The notes under the pieces: model-generated
Told to the model about the DNA's origin: nothing
Databases searched by the model: none
The model's input: only the letters and a program-made list of their open reading frames with translations
Assembly: GCF_000317895.1 (NCBI RefSeq)
Contig: NC_019567.1
Span: forward strand, 1,674,001 to 1,738,000
DNA length: 64,000 nucleotides
Direction: 5' to 3'
Source: Bdellovibrio bacteriovorus str. Tiberius
Lineage (GTDB): Bacteria; Bdellovibrionota; Bdellovibrionia; Bdellovibrionales; Bdellovibrionaceae
Made by a program: the position numbers and the translations under genes
Shown: positions 28,144-35,641 of the stretch, piece after piece
Layout: each line of letters begins with the position of its first letter
How positions within the stretch are numbered: the first letter of the stretch is position 1

Positions 28144-28725
28144 ATGAGAAACATCGTGAATATTTCAATGGGTGTTGCAGCAGCAGGATTGGCTGTTCTG
28201 GCGTTGTCCAGCTGCGGTCCTCGTGGCAACAAGCCGAATGTGGAAATTATCCAGGATATGATGGTGACTCCGGCTGTGAAGGCTCAGTCCTACGATGCGG
28301 ATGCTCCTCATCACCGTGGTATGCGTGTTCCTCCAGAAGGTACAGCTCCGGTTGGTTTTGAACCGTACCAGTATGCTACGGACGTGGAAGCCGCTTCCAA
28401 GAATCTGAAAAATCCACTGGCTGGCAAAATGGACGAAGAGACTTTGATCGTAGGTCAGAAATTCTACGAGACAAACTGCGCTCTTTGCCATGGTTACAAA
28501 GGTGAGGGCGGTGAGGCTGCAAAGTCCACCATCTCTGCAAAAATGGCTTTGAAACCACCTTCTTTGCTGACTGATAAAGTCAAAGGCTGGACTGATGGTC
28601 ACATGTATCACGTGATCACAGTGGGTCAGGGTGTGATGGGTCCTTATGCTTCCCACATTCCTCAGCAATACCGCTGGCAGGTTGTTAACTATATCCGCTT
28701 CCTAGAGAAGCAAGAAGCTAAGTAG
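28144..28725 (+). CDS. actE: Alternative Complex III monohaem cytochrome c subunit ActE
   Basis: ActE is the monohaem cytochrome c that probably passes electrons out of the complex. The 193-residue protein is a predicted lipoprotein (L-A-L-S-S-C) and has a single haem site, C-A-L-C-H-G-Y-K-G-E-G-G. The distal axial Met is probably in the G-V-M-G-P-Y-A motif near the C-terminus. Region 50-90 includes the Y-D-A-D/R-G-M-R-V-P-P-E-G-T motif seen in ActE proteins. It lies between actD and actF with very short spacers. Confidence 0.92.
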   Translation: MRNIVNISMGVAAAGLAVLALSSCGPRGNKPNVEIIQDMMVTPAVKAQSYDADAPHHRGMRVPPEGTAPVGFEPYQYATDVEAASKNLKNPLAGKMDEETLIVGQKFYETNCALCHGYKGEGGEAAKSTISAKMALKPPSLLTDKVKGWTDGHMYHVITVGQGVMGPYASHIPQQYRWQVVNYIRFLEKQEAK

Positions 28726-28732
28726 GTTGTAA

Positions 28733-29935
28733 ATGGGCGCAAGCAATCATCATGTAAATCTGCATGTATCGAAATTTGAAGCTCCGGCGAAATTGAAAAC
28801 GCTGAGCTTCGCCCTGATCGCTATTGGTCTTTTGACTTTCGTGATCGGTCTTATGAAAAATCAGGACAGATTGTGGACTTCCTATTTGGTGTCCTATTTC
28901 TACTTCTCTTGCCTGGCATTGAGTGGTTTGTTCTGGATCGTTATCAACAACGTGGCTAAAGCCGGCTGGTCTGTATCCATCCGTCGTTATGCTGAAGCAA
29001 CAACGTCCTTCCTGCCGGCGATTTTGATCGGTGGTTTGGTTCTGTTGGTTGGTTTCAAACACCTTTACCCTTGGGCAAACCCAGAGGTGGTGGCTGAAAA
29101 TCCGGTGATCGCAGCGAAAACCGGCTACCTGAACATGGGTGGCTTCGTGATTCGCCTGTTCATCTTTGCGGTCGGCTGCATGATCTTCCGTCATGTGATC
29201 GTGGGCAACTCTTTGAAACAGGACAAATCCGGTGACGAGTCTTTGACGACGAAATCCGTGGCTCCGTCTGTTGGTTTCATTGTGTTCTACGCATTGATGT
29301 TCTCTTTGTTCTGCGTGGATCTGTTGATGTCCTTGTTGCCAACCTGGTACTCCACCATCTTTGGTATCTATGGCTTCTCTGGTATGTTCCAGGCGGGCAT
29401 GGCATTCCTGGCGATCGTTATCGTTTTGATGAGACGCTCTGGTTTGGTTAAAGGTTATGTGACTGAAGAGCACCAGCACGACGTGGTGAAATACCTTAAA
29501 GGTTTCTCCATCTTCTGGGCTTACATTGCGTTCTCTCAGTTCATGTTGATCTGGTACGCTAACATCCCTGAGGAAACAGAATACTACATCGCGCGTGCAC
29601 AAGGCGGCTGGATGAGCATCTCTATGGCTCTTCTGATCTTCCGTTTCGTGGTTCCGTTCCTGGCGCTTTTGCCTCGTGGAATGAAACGCAACGACAGCAA
29701 CGTGTTGTTGATCTCTGTGTTGGTATTGGTAATGCAATACGTGGACATTTACTGGATGGTTTACCCGAACTTCTTCGACGGTCACGTGACCTTCGGATTC
29801 TGGGAAATCGGCATCTTCGCTGGTTTCGCGGGTGCGTTCCTTCTGACAATCATGTCCTTCTGGTCTAAGCACTCTTTGGTTCCGTTGAAAGATCCAAGAA
29901 TGCACGAAGCGCTGAACCACCACGTTGCTTACTAA
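28733..29935 (+). CDS. actF: Alternative Complex III membrane subunit ActF
   Basis: ActF is the second NrfD-like polytopic subunit, paired with ActC in the membrane core. The 400-residue protein has ten or so hydrophobic helices and a loop containing Y-W-M-V-Y-P near residues 340-345. The start is ATG 28733, 7 bp after actE. It is the last act gene; a strong terminator (30002-30030) inside an R1 element follows. No cytochrome oxidase operon follows, unlike the ActABCDEF-caa3 arrangement known in other bacteria, so the terminal oxidase must be encoded elsewhere. Confidence 0.92.
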   Translation: MGASNHHVNLHVSKFEAPAKLKTLSFALIAIGLLTFVIGLMKNQDRLWTSYLVSYFYFSCLALSGLFWIVINNVAKAGWSVSIRRYAEATTSFLPAILIGGLVLLVGFKHLYPWANPEVVAENPVIAAKTGYLNMGGFVIRLFIFAVGCMIFRHVIVGNSLKQDKSGDESLTTKSVAPSVGFIVFYALMFSLFCVDLLMSLLPTWYSTIFGIYGFSGMFQAGMAFLAIVIVLMRRSGLVKGYVTEEHQHDVVKYLKGFSIFWAYIAFSQFMLIWYANIPEETEYYIARAQGGWMSISMALLIFRFVVPFLALLPRGMKRNDSNVLLISVLVLVMQYVDIYWMVYPNFFDGHVTFGFWEIGIFAGFAGAFLLTIMSFWSKHSLVPLKDPRMHEALNHHVAY

Positions 29936-29950
29936 GTAGCACGTGGTCGC

Positions 29951-30116
29951 CTGACGGAGTGGGGGCCTTGGCCCTCAAAACGCTCAGACAGTCCTCGCAC
30001 GAAGGGAGCCTTTCTTGGCTCCCTTTTTTTATTCTTTTTACTCTTCTGATTACTACTGCCGTTTTTTCAGGTGCTGCGGAACTCGGTTTTGAGGGCCAAG
30101 GCCCCCACTCCGCCAG
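29951..30116. repeat. R1 element, copy 2: long inverted repeat with conserved cores
   Basis: Arms at 29951-29981 and 30086-30116 are complementary at 30 of 31 positions. Inside lie GACAGTCCTCGC (29987-29998) and CTGCGGAACTCGG (30074-30086), exactly as in copy 1 at 4629-4760, while the arms have no similarity to those of copy 1. The loop also carries the act terminator. The region 29936-30419 contains no gene that I can support. Confidence 0.8.
30002..30030 (+). terminator. Intrinsic terminator of the act operon
   Basis: AAGGGAGCC (30002-30010) pairs with GGCTCCCTT (30017-30025) around a 6-nt loop, followed by a T run to 30030. It lies within the loop of the R1 copy 2 element, 67 bp after actF. 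Confidence 0.9.
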
Positions 30117-30204
30117 CCTCCTGGCTCTTATTCAGCACCGGGTGTTTCATCGCCGCCTCGAAGACGTTTGGCTGTTTCGCCTTTGGCGAAAGGCGCCCGG
30201 ACAG

Positions 30205-30240
30205 AAAAGGTGCCTGGTTGTTTTTTCTGGCTACAGCGCG
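30205..30240 (+). repeat. R2 short dispersed repeat, copy A
   Basis: It begins AAAAGGTGCCTGG, continues TTGTTTTTTCTGG and then CTACAGCGCG. The first 31 bases are identical to copy C (51287) and closely related to copy B (30287). The DNA between R1 copy 2 and this repeat (30117-30204) shows nothing recognisable. Confidence 0.75.
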
Positions 30241-30286
30241 CTGGCGCCGCTGGTCGCCGGTTGGTGGAGGGAGGGGATCTTTATTT

Positions 30287-30322
30287 AAAAGGTGCCTGGT
30301 GATTTTTTACGCCTACAGTGTG
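30287..30322 (+). repeat. R2 short dispersed repeat, copy B
   Basis: It begins AAAAGGTGCCTGG like copies A and C, then differs (TGATTTTTTACGC) before the shared CCTACA. It lies 82 bp after copy A and about 100 bp upstream of the Cys-rich repeat protein gene. Confidence 0.7.
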
Positions 30323-30419
30323 TCATTGGTCGGGTTCTTGGCCTGTATTTTGGCCTTATTTGGCGTCTTTAGTTGTTTCTGTTTTACGTTGGCAGATCCT
30401 TGGGCTGTGTGGAGGACGT

Positions 30420-30983
30420 ATGAGAAACTTGCTCTCTGTGCTTGTGATCTTGTTGCTCTTGACGACGGTGGATTCGCTGGCGGTGCCGGTTTCAGCTGCC
30501 GATAAAACTCATAAATTGGTGGATCAGTATTATGCTGCCAAAAGCCTCTGGGGTTCGATTTTAGGCAATCCTCCAAGACCTTTGCCTCCAGAGGAATACC
30601 CGCCGGATTCTCCTAACAACCCTGGCAATCCGCCGCCGAACCGACCGCCGAATTGTCCTCCGGATGGTGGGGGTGGGGGAGGATTTCCGGGTCGGTGTGT
30701 AGAGGCTGTTTGTAAGCAGCTCAGTCGTTTTGACTGTGACGACAAGGATGACATGTACGAAGTCACCCGGGCTTGCCGCAACGTCAGCGGGCCTTGTGTG
30801 ACCAGCATTTGCAGCCGCATGTCGCGTTTTGCCTGTGATGAAAAGGTCGAGGTCTTTGAGGTCGCGGGGCTTTGTCGGGGAGTCGTCGATGTGTCCTGTA
30901 TCGATTATGTCTGCTCGCGCCTGTCGCGCTTTGACTGTGACGAGATATCTGAGCTGCGCGAGGTCGCCCAGCAGTGCCGTTAA
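30420..30983 (+). CDS. Exported protein with Pro/Gly linker and three Cys-rich tandem repeats
   Basis: ATG 30420 follows GGAGGA closely and gives a signal peptide (about residues 1-26). A proline-rich linker (about 50-90) with six consecutive glycines follows. The C-terminal half is three tandem repeats of about 32 residues. Each follows C-(V/I)-x-x-(V/I)-C-(S/K)-x-(L/M)-S-R-F-x-C-D, then a Glu-Val motif, and ends L/A-C-R. Each unit carries four cysteines, which suggests disulfide-stabilised repeats outside the cytoplasm. I do not recognise the family. A strong terminator follows. Confidence 0.8.
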   Translation: MRNLLSVLVILLLLTTVDSLAVPVSAADKTHKLVDQYYAAKSLWGSILGNPPRPLPPEEYPPDSPNNPGNPPPNRPPNCPPDGGGGGGFPGRCVEAVCKQLSRFDCDDKDDMYEVTRACRNVSGPCVTSICSRMSRFACDEKVEVFEVAGLCRGVVDVSCIDYVCSRLSRFDCDEISELREVAQQCR

Positions 30984-31011
30984 GGTGGCTTTATCCTAAA
31001 CTTGAAAACAT

Positions 31012-31044
31012 AAAAAAACGACCGGCTTAAACCGGTCGTTTTTG
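31012..31044. terminator. Bidirectional intrinsic terminator
   Basis: ACGACCGG (31018-31025) pairs with CCGGTCGT (31032-31039), flanked by seven A on the left and a T-rich run on the right. It separates the convergent Cys-rich repeat gene and the LEA-like gene. Confidence 0.9.
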
Positions 31045-31065
31045 TTTTGGGAAATGATTGCGGAA

Positions 31066-31431
31066 TTACTTTTTCATCGTGTCTGAAGCGTCTTTAGCCG
31101 CATCGACCGTGGCATCTTTTCCCTCTTCCACGCGGTTGCCAGCTTTCTTCGCGGCGCACTTCACGTCGCCGTCCATACACACGGCTTCTTCAGCGCGGTT
31201 CATGCCTTTTTTGGCGGTTCTCTTGGCTTTGCGGCCGGCTTTTTTGGTGCCGACTTCGGCGTCTTTGTACATTTCTTTGGTTTTATCGCCAGCCTTGTTC
31301 ATGGCATCTTTGGTGGCGTCTCCGGCTTTTTCCATTTGTGCGCCGGCTTTGTCGGCCATGCTGGGTTCTTCTGCGATTGCAAAAGAGGTCATTGCCAGGA
31401 ATGCGGCGCCAACCATAAAGATCGATTTCAT
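31066..31431 (-). CDS. Small exported Lys/Ala-rich, LEA-like helical protein
   Basis: ATG 31431 has AAGGAG 6 nt upstream and gives a clear signal peptide ending S-F-A-I-A (about residue 20). The mature part of about 100 residues is very rich in Lys, Ala, Asp and Glu. It contains repeated 11-residue-like units such as K-A-G-D-A-T-K-D-A-M-N, as found in late-embryogenesis-abundant and CsbD/YtxH-like stress proteins. Two cysteines lie close together (V-C-M-D-G-D-V-K-C). It may be an envelope stress protein; this is inferred from composition only. Confidence 0.75.
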   Translation of the reverse strand: MKSIFMVGAAFLAMTSFAIAEEPSMADKAGAQMEKAGDATKDAMNKAGDKTKEMYKDAEVGTKKAGRKAKRTAKKGMNRAEEAVCMDGDVKCAAKKAGNRVEEGKDATVDAAKDASDTMKK

Positions 31432-31593
31432 GTGTTTCTCCTTGAATGATGTTTGGGTTTTATGAGCAATATTCAAAGATGTTCATTTGTATTTTTGCTT
31501 AGGTAAATCAGTAATTTAACAATGTTGTTTAAAGCATTCTGTACGACTGTCCACGGGCTATACGGTGATCTCAAATATAGACGCGTTTGATCC

Positions 31594-32304
31594 GTGGGCT
31601 TCCGTTTTGCAATGAAGTCCTTCATGCACAATGAGCGTTTTAAAGACCTTATTTATCTCAGTTCGAGCCAGCATTTGCCTTTGTATCTGCAAAGACTGCG
31701 GGGCGTGCGCTGGTATCGGTCGCGAAGTGCGGCTGAACTTAAGGAAACACTTCAATCTTCAAAAGGGGATCTTCACGTGATCATTCGCACCGAAAACCTC
31801 AGTCTGCGCGCAGTTCAGGCCTTCTTAAGCTGGAGTCACTCACAGATGAAGGCGTCGTTTATTTTTATCGCTCAACATATTGAAAACTCTGTACATCAGC
31901 TTATTTTAAATCGCCCGGACATTCTGGTGTTGAGAGAGTCTGAACGCGAAAGAATAGAACAGCTCGTGACGCGTCGCCTAAACGGCGAAAGTCTGAAAAG
32001 CCGCAAGCAGGACCGCATGGTGGTCAGTTCTCCGGTGATGCTCAAGAAGTCCGTGATGGCCGAAAGTTCCCCGACCGGGGCGTGGGTACAGTTCCTGCGC
32101 GAAGGCCACATGGTGGACTTTTCCCAAGGCGGGGCGCAGATATCCCTGGGGCAGGAACAGGTCCAGAAAAAGGACTTCATAAGTTTGATGTACAAGAACC
32201 AGCATGGCGTCTGGGTGTCTGTGGAATCTCAGGTCCGCTGGGTCGGATGTTCAGCTGATGGCGAGCAGATTATTGGTGTGCAATTTCTTGCGGTGAGTGC
32301 TTGA
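31594..32304 (+). CDS. PilZ-domain protein, probable cyclic-di-GMP receptor
   Basis: The C-terminal 100 residues carry PilZ motifs: R-K-Q-D-R (RxxxR) and, after a spacer, D-F-S-Q-G-G-A-Q-I matching D/N-x-S-x-x-G. These two motifs bind cyclic di-GMP in known PilZ proteins. The N-terminal part (about 1-125) looks alpha/beta, like a degenerate receiver (I-I-R-T-E-N-L-S and F-I-F-I-A-Q-H), without a clear phospho-Asp; this is an inference. Start choice between GTG 31594 and ATG 31612 is open, since neither has a strong ribosome site. It lies upstream of thrS, separated by a structured spacer. Confidence 0.82.
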   Translation: MGFRFAMKSFMHNERFKDLIYLSSSQHLPLYLQRLRGVRWYRSRSAAELKETLQSSKGDLHVIIRTENLSLRAVQAFLSWSHSQMKASFIFIAQHIENSVHQLILNRPDILVLRESERERIEQLVTRRLNGESLKSRKQDRMVVSSPVMLKKSVMAESSPTGAWVQFLREGHMVDFSQGGAQISLGQEQVQKKDFISLMYKNQHGVWVSVESQVRWVGCSADGEQIIGVQFLAVSA

Positions 32305-32364
32305 CCCCTTGAGGGTGGGGGATTACTACTAATGTGATGCAAATGCATAATTATTCATCACATT
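32301..32364 (+). promoter_or_regulatory. Candidate thrS promoter and adjacent inverted repeat
   Basis: TTGACC (32301-32306) overlaps the stop of the PilZ gene. TACTAC or TACTAA (32324-32332) is a weak -10 candidate. Directly after it is a perfect inverted repeat, AATGTGATG (32331-32339) and CATCACATT (32356-32364), with a 16-nt AT-rich loop. It could be an operator or a leader hairpin. Confidence 0.4.
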
Positions 32365-32404
32365 TTCAAACCAGTACGGCGCATTCTGCGACGACCCTTT
32401 CTGA

Positions 32405-32421
32405 CTCCGGCTCAGCCGGAG
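32405..32421 (+). promoter_or_regulatory. Hairpin overlapping the thrS ribosome site
   Basis: CTCCGGCT and AGCCGGAG form a perfect 8-bp palindrome around one C. The last four bases, GGAG, are the ribosome site 7 nt before ATG 32429, so the hairpin would block translation of thrS. Confidence 0.6.
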
Positions 32422-32428
32422 TGCAAGC

Positions 32429-34399
32429 ATGCTAATGTCACAAATTACAATTATTTTGCCGGATAACTCTACGAAGGTTTTTGACCATGAACCGACAGCG
32501 CTGGAAGTGGCGATGTCCATTGGCCCTCGCTTGGCCAAGGAAACTCTGGGCGCAAAACTGAACGGATCAACTGAAATCTCTGATCTTCGCACCGTTTTGA
32601 AAGATCAGACCAAGGTGGCTTTGGTCACCACAAAATCCCCTGAATCCGTTGAGGTTGTTCGTCACTCCTGCGCGCATATCATGGCTCAGGCGATTCAGGA
32701 CATCTGGCCCGAAGTGAAAGTGACCATCGGTCCGGTGATCGACAACGGTTTCTATTACGACTTTGATTCTCCGTTTGCCTTCACTGAAGAGCATTTCGAA
32801 AAAATTGAAAAAAAGATGACCGAGATCGTTTCCAAGGATCTGCCGATTCACCGTGAAAACTGGCCGATTCAAAAGGCGATTGAGACCTTCAAGGGTATGA
32901 ACGAGCGCTTTAAAGTGGAGTTGATCGAGGATCTTGCCAAAAAAGGCGAGACCACTGTCGGCATCTACTTTAACGGCACCAGCTGGTTTGACCTGTGCCG
33001 CGGTCCTCACATCCAGTCCACTGGCCAGATCAAAGCGTTCAAGCTTTTGAGCGTGGCGGGGGCTTACTGGAGAGGTGACGAGAAAAACGCCCAGCTTCAG
33101 CGTGTGTACGCGACAGCGTTCAACGACAAAAAGGATCTGGAAACGTATCTTCACAATATCGAAGAGGCGAAAAAACGCGATCACCGTAAATTGGGTAAAG
33201 AACTGGGCATGTTCTATTTCAACGAACTGGCTCCGGGTTCTCCGTTCTTCACAGGTAAGGGCGCGACGGTTTACAACTCTTTGCAGACCTATCTGCGCGA
33301 GCTGTATTTCGAAACCGGTTATCAGGAAGTCATCACACCGCAGATCTTTGACGTGAACCTGTTCCATACGTCCGGTCACTATCAGAACTACAAAGAAAAC
33401 ATGTTCTTTACCAAGGTGGACGAGCGCGATTTCGCCTCCAAGCCGATGAACTGTCCTTCTCACTGTTTGCTTTATAACTCTGAGAAATATTCCTACCGTG
33501 ATCTGCCGATCAAGATGGCGGACTTTGGTCGCTTGCACCGTTATGAAAAGTCCGGTGCCATGCACGGTTTGACCCGTGTTCGTACGTTCTGTCAGGACGA
33601 CGCGCACATCTTCTGCCGTATGGACCAGCTGCAGGAAGAAATCGCCAAGTTCATGAACCTGCTGAATCGTGTTTACGACAAGCTGGGCATGGGCAATTAC
33701 AAGATCTTCCTTTCCACTCGTCCGGACAACCGTATGGGCAGTGAGGAATACTGGGACATGGCCGAAGGCGCTTTGGCCGAAGCCCTGAAATCCCTGAACC
33801 TGCCATTTGAGCTGAATCCAGGCGACGGGGCCTTCTATGGACCTAAGTTGGATATCATGTTCGTCGATGCATTGAATCGTCCTTGGCAGTTGGGTACACT
33901 TCAAGTGGATCCAAATCTTCCGCAGGCGTTTGATTTGAAATACACGGGCGAAGACAACAAGGAGCACCGTCCAGTGATGCTTCACCGTGCGATTCTGGGC
34001 TCTTTGGAACGCTTTATCGGCGTTTACCTTGAGCACACGGCAGGTCATTTGCCACCGTGGATGATGCCAGTGCAGGTGGCGATCCTGAACGTTACGGACC
34101 GCGTGAACGGTTTCTGCGAAGAGCTGCAAAACTCTTTGAAAGGACACAGTGTTCGCGTTGAGTTTGACCGCCGTAACGAGAAGTTGAATTATAAAATCCG
34201 CGAGGCTCAGCTGCAAAAAATCCCATACATGATTATTGTGGGGGATAAAGAGGCTGAATCCAGAACGGTTTCATTGCGTCTGAGAGACGGTTCAGAACAT
34301 AAAGGTCTGACTGTGGATCAGGTGATGAATTTGATCACGACTGATATTAAAACAAGAAGTTTGCAGAGCTCTCTTGCGAAGTCTGCAACGACAAACTAG
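32429..34399 (+). CDS. thrS: Threonyl-tRNA synthetase
   Basis: ThrRS charges tRNA-Thr. The 656-residue protein has the full set of domains: TGS (about 1-65) and the editing domain with H-S-C-A-H and G-P-V-I-D-N-G-F-Y-Y-D-F. The class II catalytic core contains P-M-N-C-P-S-H and R-V-R-T-F-C-Q-D-D-A-H, and the anticodon-binding domain (about 545-650) contains V-G-D-K-E. The start is ATG 32429 (GGAG 7 nt upstream). It is directly followed by infC in the classic order. In enterobacteria ThrRS represses its own translation through its leader; the leader hairpin here might allow something similar, but that is inference. Confidence 0.97.
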   Translation: MLMSQITIILPDNSTKVFDHEPTALEVAMSIGPRLAKETLGAKLNGSTEISDLRTVLKDQTKVALVTTKSPESVEVVRHSCAHIMAQAIQDIWPEVKVTIGPVIDNGFYYDFDSPFAFTEEHFEKIEKKMTEIVSKDLPIHRENWPIQKAIETFKGMNERFKVELIEDLAKKGETTVGIYFNGTSWFDLCRGPHIQSTGQIKAFKLLSVAGAYWRGDEKNAQLQRVYATAFNDKKDLETYLHNIEEAKKRDHRKLGKELGMFYFNELAPGSPFFTGKGATVYNSLQTYLRELYFETGYQEVITPQIFDVNLFHTSGHYQNYKENMFFTKVDERDFASKPMNCPSHCLLYNSEKYSYRDLPIKMADFGRLHRYEKSGAMHGLTRVRTFCQDDAHIFCRMDQLQEEIAKFMNLLNRVYDKLGMGNYKIFLSTRPDNRMGSEEYWDMAEGALAEALKSLNLPFELNPGDGAFYGPKLDIMFVDALNRPWQLGTLQVDPNLPQAFDLKYTGEDNKEHRPVMLHRAILGSLERFIGVYLEHTAGHLPPWMMPVQVAILNVTDRVNGFCEELQNSLKGHSVRVEFDRRNEKLNYKIREAQLQKIPYMIIVGDKEAESRTVSLRLRDGSEHKGLTVDQVMNLITTDIKTRSLQSSLAKSATTN

Positions 34400-34431
34400 C
34401 CGTCGCACTTACGTGACGCTAGGATTTAACT

Positions 34432-34446
34432 AAACCCCGGAGGTTT
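34432..34446 (+). promoter_or_regulatory. Short hairpin at the infC ribosome site
   Basis: AAACC (34432-34436) pairs with GGTTT (34442-34446), enclosing CCGGA. The GGAGG ribosome site (34439-34443) is partly within it. The stem is short and may be weak. Confidence 0.3.
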
Positions 34447-34449
34447 GCC

Positions 34450-35118
34450 ATTAGCAAGTTTGAAGGTAATTTTAGAGGTGGCGGTCGCTTCGATCGCAAC
34501 AAGAAAGACTCTAAAGACTCATTGAGAGTCAACCGCGAGATTCGCGCTCAACAGATTCGTGTTATCGATGATGAAGGTAACATGCTTGGCGTGATGACAG
34601 TTCCTGAGGCGTTACGTATTGCTGAAGATAGAGGCCTCGATCTTCTTGAGATTGCTCCAACAGCAACTCCTCCTACTTGTAAAATCATGGATTACGGCAA
34701 GTGGAAGTACGAGAACAAGAAAAAAGCCACTGCGGCTCGTAAAAAACAGACTGTTGTAACAATCAAAGAAATCCAGATGCGTCCTCGTACGGATCAGCAT
34801 GACTTTGAAACCAAGATGAATCACGCCCGCCGCTTCCTTCTGGAAGGCGACAAAGTGAAAGTGTCTTTGCGTTTCATGGGTCGTGAGATGGCCCACCAGG
34901 AGTTGGGTATGGAAGTGATGAAGAAATGTATCGCTTTCGTTGATGACCTGGCGCTGGTTGAATCCCAGCCGAAGATGGAAGGTAAGAACATGTTCCTGAT
35001 GCTGGGTCCAGACCCACTCAAGATCAAAGAATACCAGAAGCTTCACCCGAACAAGTCCAAGCAAGACACCAAAGAGCTTGCTGAGCTGGAAGAAGTCGAA
35101 GGCGACGACGAAGAGTAA
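34450..35118 (+). CDS. infC: Translation initiation factor IF-3 with a probable ATT start
   Basis: IF-3 prevents premature subunit joining and checks start codons. The conserved body V-N-R-E-I-R-A-Q-Q-I-R-V-I-D and L-D-L-L-E-I-A-P-x-A-x-P-P-x-C-K-I-M-D-Y-G-K-x-K-Y is clear. The most upstream ATG/GTG/TTG-type start in frame is TTG 34522, which lacks a ribosome site. ATT 34450 is in frame, has GGAGG 6 nt upstream and adds S-K-F-E-G-N-F-R-G-G-G-R-F-D-R. ATT is the known, autoregulated infC start in other bacteria. The resulting protein is 222 residues with an acidic tail. It follows thrS by 50 bp; rpmI and rplT, usually next, are about 10 kb away. Confidence 0.93.
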   Translation: MSKFEGNFRGGGRFDRNKKDSKDSLRVNREIRAQQIRVIDDEGNMLGVMTVPEALRIAEDRGLDLLEIAPTATPPTCKIMDYGKWKYENKKKATAARKKQTVVTIKEIQMRPRTDQHDFETKMNHARRFLLEGDKVKVSLRFMGREMAHQELGMEVMKKCIAFVDDLALVESQPKMEGKNMFLMLGPDPLKIKEYQKLHPNKSKQDTKELAELEEVEGDDEE

Positions 35119-35143
35119 AAATCTGAACAGATTTTTTCAAACG

Positions 35144-35174
35144 AACCCACATGAAAATGTGGGTTTTGTTTTTT
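35144..35174 (+). terminator. Intrinsic terminator after infC
   Basis: AACCCACAT (35144-35152) pairs with ATGTGGGTT (35157-35165) around a GAAA loop and is followed by T-rich sequence to 35174. It would end the thrS-infC transcript just before dtd, and confirms that rpmI-rplT are not in this operon. Confidence 0.85.
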
Positions 35175-35195
35175 AAGCAATCAACAGGAGCCCCC

Positions 35196-35633
35196 ATGAA
35201 AGCAGTCGTGCAACGAGTTCAAAATGCCTCTGTCGTAGTCGATGGAAAGCTTATTTCCTCTATCGAAAAGGGCTATCTGACGCTGCTGGGGGTTGCCAAA
35301 GGCGACAGTGAAGAACAGCTGCAAAAACTGATAACCAAGATCCTTGCTTTAAGAATATTCCCGGATGAAACCGGCAAGATGAATCTGTCCCTGAAAGACG
35401 TGGGCGGGGAGCATCTGATCGTGTCTCAGTTCACACTGCTGGGGGATGCCTCCAAGGGCCATCGTCCCAGCTTCATTGGCGCCGAAGCGCCGGACCGTGC
35501 GAAAGAGCTTTATGAAAAAGCTATGGCCATCAGTGAATCCCAGGGTGTGAAAACATTCGGCGGGGTATTTGGGGCCGACATGAAGGTCAGTCTTCTGAAT
35601 GACGGCCCGGTGACATTGCTGTTGGAAGTCTGA
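35196..35633 (+). CDS. dtd: D-aminoacyl-tRNA deacylase
   Basis: Dtd removes D-amino acids (and Gly mischarged on tRNA-Ala) from tRNA, protecting translation. The 145-residue protein begins [13 protein letters not shown]. It contains the active-site motif S-Q-F-T-L-L-G-D-A-x-K-G-x-R-P-S-F and the C-terminal N-D-G-P-V-T-L with the Gly-cisPro pair. Length is standard. CAGGAG lies upstream of ATG 35196. Its insertion downstream of infC is functionally sensible but outside the usual translation cluster order. Confidence 0.96.
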   Translation: MKAVVQRVQNASVVVDGKLISSIEKGYLTLLGVAKGDSEEQLQKLITKILALRIFPDETGKMNLSLKDVGGEHLIVSQFTLLGDASKGHRPSFIGAEAPDRAKELYEKAMAISESQGVKTFGGVFGADMKVSLLNDGPVTLLLEV

Positions 35634-35641
35634 TTAGCGAC

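Noticed and set aside
28718-29923. 401-codon minus-strand frame opposite actF
   Set aside because: Composition is typical of the shadow of a hydrophobic protein and it lacks a ribosome site.
32567-34216. 549-codon minus-strand frame opposite thrS
   Set aside because: Same reasoning: no start signals, no domain, and thrS on the plus strand is certain.
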